Shown: piece by piece, positions 14,402 to 22,661 of the stretch | Layout: every line of letters begins with the position of its first letter | Position numbering within the stretch: position 1 is the stretch's first letter | Source of the DNA: Pedobacter kyungheensis | GTDB lineage: Bacteria; Bacteroidota; Bacteroidia; Sphingobacteriales; Sphingobacteriaceae | Assembly (NCBI RefSeq): GCF_000812965.1 | Contig: NZ_JSYN01000016.1 | Location: 1 to 64,000, forward strand | DNA length: 64,000 nucleotides | Direction of reading: 5' to 3' | Notes under the pieces: generated by a model | Seen by the model: only the letters and a program-made list of their open reading frames with translations | What the model was told of the DNA's origin: nothing | Database searches by the model: none | Program-made: the position numbers and the translations under genes

Positions 14402-16405
14402 ATGAATTTTGCAGCAGAAATATTAGCAGGTATCCCGGCTGAATTACCAGGTGAAAAAAACAGAAACCCTGAACTTAGTCATGCTCCGGTTCGGAGAGCG
14501 GTTTTAAGTACAGCTGAAAAAAAACTGGCTTTAAAAAATGCCCTTCGTTATTTTCCGGCAGCGTGGCACAGTGAGCTGGCTCCCGAATTTTTAGCTGAGC
14601 TGGATAACTACGGACACATTTACATGTATCGTTTTATGCCCGATTATGCTATTTATGCCAGACCAATTAACGAATATCCCTGCAAAACTATTCATGCAGC
14701 GGCCATCATGTTAATGATTCAGAATAATCTCGATCCGGCAATTGCGCAGCATCCAGAAGAATTGATTACGTATGGAGGCAATGGCAGTGTTTTTCAAAAC
14801 TGGGCCCAATACCTGCTTACCATGCAATATCTGGCTACCATGACCGATAAGCAGACCCTTAACATTTACAGCGGTCATCCGCAGGGCTTGTTTCCCTCTG
14901 GCGAAGCTGCCCCACGCGTGGTGGTTACCAATGGGATGATGGTGCCCAATTACTCTTCGACACATGATTTTGAAAAATTTAATGCATTGGGAGTAACGCA
15001 ATACGGCCAAATGACAGCAGGATCGTACATGTACATCGGTCCGCAGGGCATTGTGCATGGTACAGCCATTACTTTAATGAATGCTTTCAGGAAGAAGGGT
15101 TTTTACGGTAAAGACACCGCCGGAAAAATCTTCTTAACTGCCGGATTGGGCGGTATGAGTGGCGCACAAACCAAGGCCGGAAATATTGTAGGTTGTATAA
15201 CCGTTTGCGCCGAAGTTAATCCGCATGCCGCGCTTAAACGAAAAGAGCAAGGCTGGGTAGATGAGCTGATTGAAAATCTGGATGAGCTGGTAAATCGCGT
15301 AAAACTGGCTCAGAATAAAAAAGAAACTGTATCGATCGCTTATCTGGGCAATGTGGTTGATGTTTGGGAACATTTTGATGAGGAGGATATTGAAGTCACC
15401 ATTGGCTCCGATCAAACTTCGCTGCATAATCCTTATTCTGGTGGTTATTATCCTGTTGGCTTAACTTTTGATGAAGCCAATACACTAATGGCCAACGCGG
15501 CAGATGAATTTAAGAATTATGTTCAGAACTCCTTAAAATGCCATGCAGCCAGCATTAACAGCCACACAGCAAAAGGTACTTACTTTTTTGATTATGGTAA
15601 TGCTTTTCTTTTAGAGTGTAGTCGTGCCGGAGCCGAGATTATGGCACCAAATGGCATTGATTTCAGATATCCGTCGTACGTGGAAGATATTTTAGGCCCC
15701 ATGTGTTTCGATTACGGTTTTGGCCCGTTTAGATGGGTATGCACCTCAGGTAACGAGAGCGATCTGGATATTACCGACAGGATAGCCAAAGAGGTTATGG
15801 AGGAGATTAAACTGCAGGCTCCGGTTGAAATTGAACAGCAAGTGCAAGATAACATCAACTGGATTACGGCCGCAAAAGCCAATAGATTAGTTGTAGGTTC
15901 GAAAAGCCGGATTTTATATGCTGATGCAGAAGGCAGGGCCAAAATTGCTTTGAGATTTAACGAAGCCATTAAAAGCGGTGAGTTATCGGCCCCGGTTGTT
16001 TTGGGTAGAGACCATCACGATGTAAGCGGAACAGATTCACCATTCAGGGAAACGAGTAATATTTACGATGGGAGCCGTTTTACTGCTGATATGGCCATTC
16101 ATAATGTAATTGGCGATAGCTTTAGAGGGGCTACCTGGGTATCCATCCACAATGGTGGGGGCGTAGGCTGGGGCGAAGTAATAAACGGCGGTTTTGGAAT
16201 GGTACTCGACGGCACCCGCGAAGCAGGTGAAAAGTTACAGCAAATGCTTTTTTACGATGTAAATAACGGCATCGCCAGAAGAAGCTGGGCGCGCAATAAA
16301 GAAGCCCGTTTTGCCATTGAGCGTGAAATGGAACGTAGCCCTTCCTTAAACATTACCTTACCGCATTTGGTTGATGATAAGCTGTTGGAAGGATTGGATT
16401 TATAA
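14402..16405 (+). CDS. hutU: Urocanate hydratase
   Basis: 667 residues from the ATG at 14402; a TTG three codons upstream is an alternative. It hydrates urocanate to imidazolone propionate with NAD+ as an electrophilic cofactor. The Rossmann-type glycine motif GLGGMSGAQ is near residues 248-256, and FRWVCTSG with Cys447 marks the active-site region. The length is about 110 residues above the proteobacterial enzyme (about 557) and agrees with the long urocanases of eukaryotes and Bacteroidota. It shares a transcript with hutH, and a bidirectional terminator follows. Confidence 0.96.
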   Translation: MNFAAEILAGIPAELPGEKNRNPELSHAPVRRAVLSTAEKKLALKNALRYFPAAWHSELAPEFLAELDNYGHIYMYRFMPDYAIYARPINEYPCKTIHAAAIMLMIQNNLDPAIAQHPEELITYGGNGSVFQNWAQYLLTMQYLATMTDKQTLNIYSGHPQGLFPSGEAAPRVVVTNGMMVPNYSSTHDFEKFNALGVTQYGQMTAGSYMYIGPQGIVHGTAITLMNAFRKKGFYGKDTAGKIFLTAGLGGMSGAQTKAGNIVGCITVCAEVNPHAALKRKEQGWVDELIENLDELVNRVKLAQNKKETVSIAYLGNVVDVWEHFDEEDIEVTIGSDQTSLHNPYSGGYYPVGLTFDEANTLMANAADEFKNYVQNSLKCHAASINSHTAKGTYFFDYGNAFLLECSRAGAEIMAPNGIDFRYPSYVEDILGPMCFDYGFGPFRWVCTSGNESDLDITDRIAKEVMEEIKLQAPVEIEQQVQDNINWITAAKANRLVVGSKSRILYADAEGRAKIALRFNEAIKSGELSAPVVLGRDHHDVSGTDSPFRETSNIYDGSRFTADMAIHNVIGDSFRGATWVSIHNGGGVGWGEVINGGFGMVLDGTREAGEKLQQMLFYDVNNGIARRSWARNKEARFAIEREMERSPSLNITLPHLVDDKLLEGLDL

Positions 16406-16410
16406 AAGCT

Positions 16411-16444
16411 AAAAAAGGGTTGCCGCTAAGTGGCAACCTTTTTT
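16411..16444. terminator. Bidirectional intrinsic terminator, hutU / lysR
   Basis: AAAAAAGGGTTGCC and GGCAACCTTTTTT flank a short GCTAAGT loop. It has a T run after the stem on one strand and an A run before it, so it can stop hutU on plus and the convergent LysR gene on minus. Confidence 0.8.
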
Positions 16445-16446
16445 AA

Positions 16447-17349
16447 TTATAAACTCACCATTACCTCTTTAAACAATTTTTTAATTACTCCAATTTCCTG
16501 GGCATATTGGGTGTTTTTGCGGCAGCCAAAATATAAAGTGTTTTTCAGTTTACTGCTGCCTTCCCAAATCACTTTTATTTTCTGTTCTTCAACTTCTTTT
16601 TTACACAGAAAATCGGGAATAATGGCGAGACCCTTGCCGCCTGATAAGCAGCGAACAATGGAGTTTAGGTTTGGTACAATATAATTCGGGCGGAAATCGG
16701 CATGTTTACCAAAATTAAGCTGCCAGAAACGGAGCAAATGCTCCATATCACCAGCGGTGCCGTACCATTTCTGTTGTTTCAGCCAGTCTTCCATGCCTTC
16801 CAAATCATTCTTTTTAGCCAGTGCATTAAAAGCCGCTCCATCGGTTTCTATGCCACCTACCAATACAATGGTTTCTGATGAAAAAGCTTCATGTTCTACA
16901 TTGGGCGAATTACCTTTCTGTGGCGTAATAATCAGGTCTAAAATGCCCTTATCCAATTGATCGAGCATTTCAGGGTATTCGCCAAAGCGGATAATCACAT
17001 TAAAAGGTAGTGTAGAAATGTATTGCTCGAGCGTTATCTGGAAGGTTTCGAAACACATGCCTACACTGATGGTTGGGGTATGTTTCTCCGTACTTTTCTG
17101 AAAATGCTTTTCCGCATCTTCGAGCTTGGCCAATGGTTCTACAATAAAATTATAAAGTACTTTTCCTTTTTCTGTCGGAATCATTTTCCGGCCTGTGCGC
17201 TCAAATAATTTGTAGCCTACATAACTCTCTAATGAGCTCAGGTGCAAACTTACTCCTGGTTGCGAGATAAAGAGGTTTTCGGCTGCGCCGGTTAAAGTAC
17301 CCGTTTTATAAATTGCTTTGAAACTTCTGTACCATTCTAAATTAACCAT
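16447..17349 (-). CDS. LysR-family regulator divergent from mdaB
   Basis: 300 residues from the ATG at 17349 (MVNLEWYRSF); an earlier in-frame start at 17376 would add nine residues that do not fit the LTTR N-terminus. The helix-turn-helix is near residues 5-62 (GAAENLFISQPGVSLHLSSL), with the ligand-binding domain after about 90. It is convergent with hutU and divergent from the mdaB-ygiN pair, so it probably controls quinone or redox detoxification, as similar pairs do elsewhere. No inducer can be read from sequence. Its stop is close behind the shared terminator. Confidence 0.85.
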   Translation of the reverse strand: MVNLEWYRSFKAIYKTGTLTGAAENLFISQPGVSLHLSSLESYVGYKLFERTGRKMIPTEKGKVLYNFIVEPLAKLEDAEKHFQKSTEKHTPTISVGMCFETFQITLEQYISTLPFNVIIRFGEYPEMLDQLDKGILDLIITPQKGNSPNVEHEAFSSETIVLVGGIETDGAAFNALAKKNDLEGMEDWLKQQKWYGTAGDMEHLLRFWQLNFGKHADFRPNYIVPNLNSIVRCLSGGKGLAIIPDFLCKKEVEEQKIKVIWEGSSKLKNTLYFGCRKNTQYAQEIGVIKKLFKEVMVSL

Positions 17350-17417
17350 AATCTTGTTATTATAATTCTGATACAAATCTATAAATTAACTTGTTTTAAT
17401 AATAGATGTGGCTGCAG

Positions 17418-17425
17418 TAATTTTG
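17418..17425 (+). promoter_or_regulatory. -7 box of mdaB promoter
   Basis: TAATTTTG is an exact TAnnTTTG match ending 24 bases before the mdaB ATG. A TTG at 17391 lies 24 bases upstream, slightly beyond the usual 19-21 spacing. Confidence 0.4.
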
Positions 17426-17449
17426 TGTCATCAAAATAAAAAAAACGAA

Positions 17450-18079
17450 ATGACAAAAATATTCATCATAAACGGCGGCCAGAAATTTGGCCACTCTGGC
17501 GGTAAGTTTAACGAAACCATTACCAATGCTACAGTCGATTTCTTTTCGCAATTGCCAGACTTTGAAGTGCAAACTACTAATATTAATGAGGCTTACAATC
17601 CCAAAGCGGAAGTAGCCAAATATGTTTGGGCAGATGTAGTAATTTACCATACCCCAATCTGGTGGTTCCAGGTACCGCATGCTTTTAAACAATATATTGA
17701 TGTGGTATTTACCGAAGGCCATAACCACGGTATTTACCATAGCGACGGCCGAAAATCGGACAATCCGACACGTAATTACGGAACCGGCGGAATGCTGCAC
17801 GGCCGGAAATATATGGTTACCTCTTCGTGGAATGCACCAAAAGAGGCATTTACTTTGCCAGGCGAATTTTTTATGGAAACCAGTGTAGATGATGGTGTAC
17901 TATTCGGTTTCCACCGGATGAACGCTTTTACGGGAATGGAAAGAATTGATGGTCTCCATTTTCATGATGTAGAAAAAAACGCCGACATCATTAACGATCT
18001 TAAAAGATACAACGAACATTTAACCGAAACTTTTTTAAATACCGAAGTATATGAGTCTCTATCTAACTGCAATAGTTAA
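17450..18079 (+). CDS. mdaB: NAD(P)H-dependent flavin oxidoreductase, MdaB family
   Basis: 209 residues from the ATG at 17450; a GTG at 17408 is possible but overlaps the promoter. It has a flavodoxin-like fold that reduces quinones by two electrons. Family marks are INGGQKFGHSGGKFN at the N-terminus (FAD phosphate binding), YHTPIWWFQVPHAFKQYIDV near residues 66-85, and GRKYMVTSSWNAP near 119. The E. coli relative is the modulator of drug activity MdaB, whose gene also sits beside ygiN. Its 3' end overlaps the next start by 29 bases, so the two are cotranslated. Confidence 0.9.
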   Translation: MTKIFIINGGQKFGHSGGKFNETITNATVDFFSQLPDFEVQTTNINEAYNPKAEVAKYVWADVVIYHTPIWWFQVPHAFKQYIDVVFTEGHNHGIYHSDGRKSDNPTRNYGTGGMLHGRKYMVTSSWNAPKEAFTLPGEFFMETSVDDGVLFGFHRMNAFTGMERIDGLHFHDVEKNADIINDLKRYNEHLTETFLNTEVYESLSNCNS

Positions 18080-18335
18080 AAGTAAAAAAGAAACCACTGC
18101 CGAATTAAGAGTCCTGTTATTGGATATGGTTTCAAATTCGCGCAAAGAAGAAGCGTGTATTCAGTACGATTTGCACGAAGCTGCCGACCAGGAAACCTTT
18201 ATTTTTCAGGAAGAATGGAAAGACCAGGCGAGTTTGGATTTTCACAATGGCCAACCCTATATTGTGGCTTTTGTGGCCAGGGCTACTGAGTTGACTGAAG
18301 ATATCGCAATCTACAAAACCGATAAACTGGCTTAA
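18051..18335 (+). CDS. Antibiotic-biosynthesis-type monooxygenase, YgiN-like
   Basis: 94 residues, the common length for single-domain ABM ferredoxin-like proteins. QYDLHEAADQETFIFQEEWKD near residues 38-58 is the family core strand-helix pattern. With MdaB, YgiN forms a proposed quinone redox cycle in E. coli, so this pair likely handles quinols or reactive quinones. The start lies inside the mdaB 3' end. It ends one base before the stop of the convergent transporter gene, with no terminator between, so the two transcripts must overlap. Confidence 0.85.
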   Translation: MSLYLTAIVKSKKETTAELRVLLLDMVSNSRKEEACIQYDLHEAADQETFIFQEEWKDQASLDFHNGQPYIVAFVARATELTEDIAIYKTDKLA

Positions 18336-18336
18336 A

Positions 18337-19188
18337 TTACAATTTTGCCCGGCGGGCCGTAAGCGAAGAACCTGCCGAGGCAATTACCACAAATGCCACT
18401 GCAAAACATTCTTTTAACGAAAGATATTCGTGCAAGAATACCAAGGCAGCCAAAGAAGCCATAGCAGGCTCAAGGCTCATTAAAATACTAAAAGTGCGTG
18501 CTGGCAGTTGTTTCAGTGCGCGCATTTCGAGGGTAAAGGGAATGGCACTTGATAATAGTGCAAGTGCTGCGCCTAAACCCAGTAACTTTGGGTTTAACTG
18601 CCCTAAGCCACCACCAAAAATGCCGAAAGGAAGGATTACAATTGTAGCGAATATCATCCCGATGGCCACAGCGTCACCACCTTTCATGATTTTGGAAATC
18701 CGTCCACCCAATATAATATAACCGGCCCAAAAAACACCGGCCAAAAGCGCCAGTAATACACCAACTATATCCAAACCGGTGTTTGTCCAGGGTGCAATTA
18801 AAGCAATACCTGCAGCAGCCAATATTACCCATAAAAAATCAACCGGCTTTTTAGAGCCTATAATGGCAAGCAATAACGGGCCAACAAATTCCAGGGTTAC
18901 GCCCAAACCTACAGGTATCCGTGCAATGGCCAGGTAAAATACCATGTTCATGGTACCTAAACAGATACCATAAAGGATTACATATTTCCACTGTTTAAAA
19001 TTTAGCTTCGAAAGGTTGGGCCTGAAAGCAAGCATTAAAATAATGGCCGACAAACCAATTCTTAACGATGCTGTAGCTGCGGCGCCGATTTGTGGGAAAA
19101 GCCCTTTTGCAATAGCCGCACCGCACTGTACGCTGATAATGGAGAGTAAAACTGCGGGGATTGGTGGTATATTGAGTTTGCTTTTCAT
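18337..19188 (-). CDS. EamA-family exporter (RhtA-like)
   Basis: 283 residues with about ten hydrophobic helices in two EamA repeats. The second repeat carries the typical LSSAIPFTLEMRALKQLPA stretch near residues 215-233 and an ExAxASLAALVFLHE ending, as in RhtA-type threonine/homoserine exporters and other drug/metabolite transporters. It sits in the inner membrane and would export a small amino-acid-like compound; the substrate cannot be read. Start ATG at 19188. It is convergent with ygiN (one-base gap) and downstream of a terminator from the next gene on the same strand. Confidence 0.85.
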   Translation of the reverse strand: MKSKLNIPPIPAVLLSIISVQCGAAIAKGLFPQIGAAATASLRIGLSAIILMLAFRPNLSKLNFKQWKYVILYGICLGTMNMVFYLAIARIPVGLGVTLEFVGPLLLAIIGSKKPVDFLWVILAAAGIALIAPWTNTGLDIVGVLLALLAGVFWAGYIILGGRISKIMKGGDAVAIGMIFATIVILPFGIFGGGLGQLNPKLLGLGAALALLSSAIPFTLEMRALKQLPARTFSILMSLEPAMASLAALVFLHEYLSLKECFAVAFVVIASAGSSLTARRAKL

Positions 19189-19252
19189 CTGGTGCTCGTA
19201 AAATGAGGCGCAAAATTACGGAATTATCGCTTTCCAGATTTTTTTAAATCAA

Positions 19253-19286
19253 AAAAGGAGAATCAGATTATCCCGATTCTCCTTTT
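19253..19286 (-). terminator. Intrinsic terminator after the 115-residue gene
   Basis: AAAAGGAGAATC and GATTCTCCTTTT form a 12-bp stem around a 10-base loop. Symmetric A and T runs make it active on either strand. It separates the small gene from the EamA gene. Confidence 0.75.
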
Positions 19287-19299
19287 ATTCAATAGGTTA

Positions 19300-19647
19300 T
19301 TAACAAAACAGTTCCTGTTCATCCCTGTTTTCGGTAGGGATTTTCTTTAAAAAATCATCAAACAGTGGCCCTTCGTTATCCGAATAAATGCCATAGGCAT
19401 CCAGTATGTAGCCAATGTTTTTCTCCTGATCTTCAACAATGTACAAGACTGAATTATCTGCTGGGTCAGAATCACCTTCAAAGCGATACGTTTTTACGAT
19501 GGTTAAATCTTCTGGTTTATAAATGGTGCCCAGCGTTTTGCTTTGCATCTTGCCGTGATCAGTTATTTTTAATTCGTTATCTTTTCCTTTCAGCCTCAAT
19601 TTCTCCAAAATTTGACTCAAAGTGTTCATTGCAATTGGCTGTTCCAT
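19300..19647 (-). CDS. Small conserved protein, unknown function
   Basis: 115 residues from the first ATG at 19647, or 109 from the one at 19629 (MNTLSQILEKL). The core VKTYRFEGDSDPADNSVLYI near residues 50-69 followed by GYILDAYGIYSD resembles a small Bacteroidota family that databases often label, without good reason, phosphoribosylpyrophosphate synthetase. It has none of the PRPP synthetase motifs. Cytoplasmic, acidic at the C-terminus. It is divergent from the SOD-like gene and has its own terminator. Confidence 0.72.
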   Translation of the reverse strand: MEQPIAMNTLSQILEKLRLKGKDNELKITDHGKMQSKTLGTIYKPEDLTIVKTYRFEGDSDPADNSVLYIVEDQEKNIGYILDAYGIYSDNEGPLFDDFLKKIPTENRDEQELFC

Positions 19648-19766
19648 AGTTATACGATTTTATACTATTTAAACAAGTGGTTTCAGAAATGGTTTTAATG
19701 CCAATCATTTAAAAACAAACCAAATGACATTCAGGCTGTTTCTTATTAAACTAAATTTTTTGAACC

Positions 19767-20297
19767 ATGAAAAAATATTTTTTAAGTCTTTTTGTTATCG
19801 GAGCTGCTTGTTTAAGTGCCTGTACCAAAACCGATAAAGTTGTAGCTCAGGCCAATCTTACCGAAACCGCCGATCCAGCTAAAAACATTGGAACAGCCAA
19901 ATTTTATGAGCTAAGCGATGGGAAAATTAAAATGGATATTGAAATGAATTTTGCGGCAAGGGCCGATAGTAATGTAGCTGTGCATTTTCACGAACATGGC
20001 GATTGCGGCAACATGGGCGAAAATACCCACGGGCACTGGAACCCTACCAAAGAAGCACATGGCAAATGGGGCTCTGCAGCCTACCATAGTGGCGATATCG
20101 GTAATATTATGCTCGATAATAAGGGACACGCCACTTTATCGGTAACTACCGACAGGTGGAGCATTAAAGAGGGCGACATTAAAAATATTATCGGCCGTGG
20201 GATTATTGTACATGGTGGCACCGACGATTATACCACACAACCAACAGGAAACTCAGGCCCGCGCGTGGGCTGTGGTGTAATTGAAGCTGTGAAGTAG
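19767..20297 (+). CDS. Cu/Zn superoxide dismutase-like lipoprotein
   Basis: 176 residues. Signal peptide with lipobox LSAC at residues 16-19, so it is lipid-anchored outside the cytoplasm. Metal-ligand motifs of the SodC family are present: HFHEHGDC with His73, His75 and His77, HWNP, YHSGDIGNI, and the C-terminal IIVHGGTDDY and SGPRVGCGVI. The paired Cys in DC and GC probably form the conserved disulfide. It would dismutate superoxide in the periplasm. The single-gene context (divergent small gene upstream, exbD downstream) suggests its own promoter. Confidence 0.9.
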   Translation: MKKYFLSLFVIGAACLSACTKTDKVVAQANLTETADPAKNIGTAKFYELSDGKIKMDIEMNFAARADSNVAVHFHEHGDCGNMGENTHGHWNPTKEAHGKWGSAAYHSGDIGNIMLDNKGHATLSVTTDRWSIKEGDIKNIIGRGIIVHGGTDDYTTQPTGNSGPRVGCGVIEAVK

Positions 20298-20406
20298 CTA
20301 TATTAATATGGTCGTCATTGCGATCTTTCTTAAGCGGTTAATTTTTAGCCGCTTTTTTTATGCAATTTCAGGTTTGTTGTCATCATCATAAAAAAACCTA
20401 AACATT

Positions 20407-20937
20407 ATGGCAACGCTAAACGAATCGCAAGGCCGCAAAGCGGCAAAAGGAAGAACCAAAAAAACAGCACCACGGGTAGACCTTACCGCAATGGTAGATC
20501 TGATGTTCTTACTAACCACGTTTTTTATGCTCACCACCTCTTTGGGCTCGCTCAATGCGGCAGATATTGCAAAACCCGATGAAACTATTGACGTTACTGC
20601 CGATTATCCCGCATCCAGAACCATGACCATTTTACTGGGAAAGAACAGTCAGTCGGTTTGTTACATGGGAACCATAGCCGGGGCAGATATGAAAGTGGTG
20701 GCCGTTAAAAACATTCAGGAGGAGATTAGTGCAAATGAGCGTAAAGTGGCTAAAACACACGCCAATAATCCGGCAAAATATATGATTGTGATTATCAAAC
20801 CTACGGCAACATCCAAATTCAAGGATTTTGTAGATCTGATTGATGAAATGAAAATAGCCGGAATTAAATCTTATGCCATCGACGATGACCATATCACCAG
20901 CGAGGAATTGGGATTCATGAAATCGAAAGGTATGTAA
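20407..20937 (+). CDS. exbD: ExbD/TolR-family biopolymer transport protein
   Basis: 176 residues. A short Lys/Arg-rich cytoplasmic start is followed by VDLTAMVDLMFLLTTFFMLT (about residues 24-43), the single transmembrane helix with the functional Asp in the DLTAMVDLMF motif. A periplasmic domain with GIKSYAIDDDHIT follows. ExbD works with ExbB to use the proton motive force to energise TonB, but no exbB or tonB lies next to it. Possible roles are an extra subunit for an ExbBD complex coded elsewhere, or a paralogue of it. A hairpin follows the gene. Confidence 0.88.
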   Translation: MATLNESQGRKAAKGRTKKTAPRVDLTAMVDLMFLLTTFFMLTTSLGSLNAADIAKPDETIDVTADYPASRTMTILLGKNSQSVCYMGTIAGADMKVVAVKNIQEEISANERKVAKTHANNPAKYMIVIIKPTATSKFKDFVDLIDEMKIAGIKSYAIDDDHITSEELGFMKSKGM

Positions 20938-20944
20938 AAAGGCT

Positions 20945-20984
20945 AAAAATCAGCGAATAAAACGAATATGAGCTGATTTTTTTC
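20945..20984 (+). terminator. Terminator after exbD
   Basis: AAAAATCAGC and GCTGATTTTT with a 17-base loop, then TTC. It closes the exbD unit. Confidence 0.65.
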
Positions 20985-21224
20985 TAATGAATAAATTGAA
21001 TATGATTAATGATACAATGATTTTTGGTTGAGTAGGCCAAATGCAGCGTATTTAGGCGCTTTTAGCGAACTTGTTAAGGAAGTGTTAGTTTAAGGTTAGA
21101 TGCTTAATACTACATCTGTATTGCTAATATGTTTACTTTCGTCGCAGTGTTTGGCCAAGCATGAGGTGGCAATCCCGAAAAACCTTTAAAGAGTAGGGAG
21201 CTTAAAAACTCAAAAAAATCTAGT

Positions 21225-21431
21225 ATGAAAAGTTTAGAATTAAACAATCTTGGTGTTCAGGAAATGAACAAAACCGAAATGTCACAAGTTGAAGGTGGTG
21301 GTATTGTTAACAATACTTTAAATGAAGTTTTAGCTTCTCTTTCAACTGCTTTAAACTCAGTTGGTGCCGATACTTCTACATTTTTAAACAAAACAGTAAC
21401 CAATGTTTTGAAACTTGTTTGGAGCTTATAA
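21225..21431 (+). CDS. Double-glycine leader peptide, bacteriocin-like
   Basis: 68 residues. The N-terminal part contains the leader signature ELNNLGVQEMNKTEMSQVEG followed by two more glycines, i.e. a GG-type leader of about 25 residues, cleaved after the glycine pair by C39 peptidases. The mature peptide of about 42 residues starts around GIVNNTLNEVLASLS and has no Cys. Hydrophobic residues recur every three to four positions (V, L, L, A, L, V, F, L, V, V, L), which predicts an amphipathic helix, as in class II bacteriocins or signalling peptides. HlyD and a C39-peptidase ABC gene follow directly on the same strand. The activity is not known. Confidence 0.78.
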   Translation: MKSLELNNLGVQEMNKTEMSQVEGGGIVNNTLNEVLASLSTALNSVGADTSTFLNKTVTNVLKLVWSL

Positions 21432-21494
21432 GCAAAGTTATTGTATCCGCTGTTCTGAAAATCAGAATAGCGGATGCTTTATCAACTCAATACT

Positions 21495-22655
21495 ATGGCT
21501 TTAACCAACTACTCAACCGAAAAAATATCCAATACCGCACTCGTTTATCGTTCTCAAATCAGCAAGTCGAGCCAGCTAATTTACATCGTTACGGTGGTAG
21601 CCATTTTATTGGTACTTGTAGCCCTTCCCCTGATTAAAATACCGATTAGCATAAACGGTACAGGTATTTTACAATCCACTATAGAGAAAACTGAACTTAT
21701 TGTACCGGTAAATGGCCGGTTAATTCAATATAAACTTGCTGACAATAAAAGGCTAAAACAAGGCGATACCCTGCTGGCCATAGATGCCGGTTTACCTAAA
21801 CAACAAGATGCCCTGGTCGAAACCCGGAAAAACCAGATTACACGCTTTTTACAGGATATCAGTACCCTGCTATCATTCAATGGCAGCTCCTCCAGCCTTC
21901 AAACGGGGCAGTACGTGGCCTCATGGCAGCAATATGTGCAGGAACTAAAAAATGCAGGCATTGCCAAACGGCAGGCAACAAGCACTTTTGCACGTTACAA
22001 TAAATTGTACCAGAATAAAGTGCTTACGCAATCTGAATATGAAAAATACAAATACGAACTGGAGCAGGCCGAATCGGTTTACCTCATGGTACGTACCAAA
22101 TATAAAACCCAATGGCAAACCGAAGCTAATGGCTATCGCAACGAGTTGCGCGAGCTTACGGGGCAGCAAGCCGAATTAAACGAACAGAAAAAGCAATATG
22201 TGTTGCGTGCCCCAATTGATGGATCGGTTCAAAATTTAGTGGGCATGCAAAACGGCGCCTATGTTTTTGCTAATCAAAAAATTGGCGAGGTTTCGCCCGA
22301 TGCCGGTTTGGCCGCTTATTGCTACATCAACCCATCAGATATTGGCCTGATTAGAAAAGGACAGGAAGTACATTTCCAGATCAATGCTTACAACTATAAC
22401 CAGTGGGGTTTGGCCGTGGGTAAGGTAATTGATATTGCTGACGATATTGTGATTTTAAACGGCAACCAGCCAGCCTTCAAGGTAAAATGCCTGATGGATA
22501 AAAATTACCTGATGCTTAAAAACGGTTATAAAGGTTATTTAAAAAAGGGAATGAATTTTACGGCCCGTTTTAAAGTTACCGATCGCAGTTTATTCCAGTT
22601 GCTTTACGATAAAGTGGACGACTGGGTTAATCCAAACCTCATCCAAAAAACATAA
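21495..22655 (+). CDS. HlyD-family periplasmic adaptor of peptide exporter
   Basis: 386 residues from the ATG at 21495 (MALTNYSTEKI); an upstream start at 21474 adds seven unlikely residues. One transmembrane helix near residues 27-48, then GxLIxYKLADNKRLKQGDTL (lipoyl-like half), a long coiled-coil from about 105 to 225, and the second lipoyl half with YVLRAPIDGSVQNLVGM near 234-250. It would link the inner-membrane ABC transporter to an outer-membrane channel for type I secretion. It lies 63 bp after the leader-peptide gene and 6 bp before the transporter, so all three form one operon. Confidence 0.9.
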   Translation: MALTNYSTEKISNTALVYRSQISKSSQLIYIVTVVAILLVLVALPLIKIPISINGTGILQSTIEKTELIVPVNGRLIQYKLADNKRLKQGDTLLAIDAGLPKQQDALVETRKNQITRFLQDISTLLSFNGSSSSLQTGQYVASWQQYVQELKNAGIAKRQATSTFARYNKLYQNKVLTQSEYEKYKYELEQAESVYLMVRTKYKTQWQTEANGYRNELRELTGQQAELNEQKKQYVLRAPIDGSVQNLVGMQNGAYVFANQKIGEVSPDAGLAAYCYINPSDIGLIRKGQEVHFQINAYNYNQWGLAVGKVIDIADDIVILNGNQPAFKVKCLMDKNYLMLKNGYKGYLKKGMNFTARFKVTDRSLFQLLYDKVDDWVNPNLIQKT

Positions 22656-22661
22656 CAGGCC

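Noticed and set aside
21120..21141. TTG and TACTTTCG near 21121-21141 as promoter of the peptide gene
   Set aside because: The -7 word is one base off consensus and the TTG is only about 10 bases upstream, so support is too weak to list as a feature.
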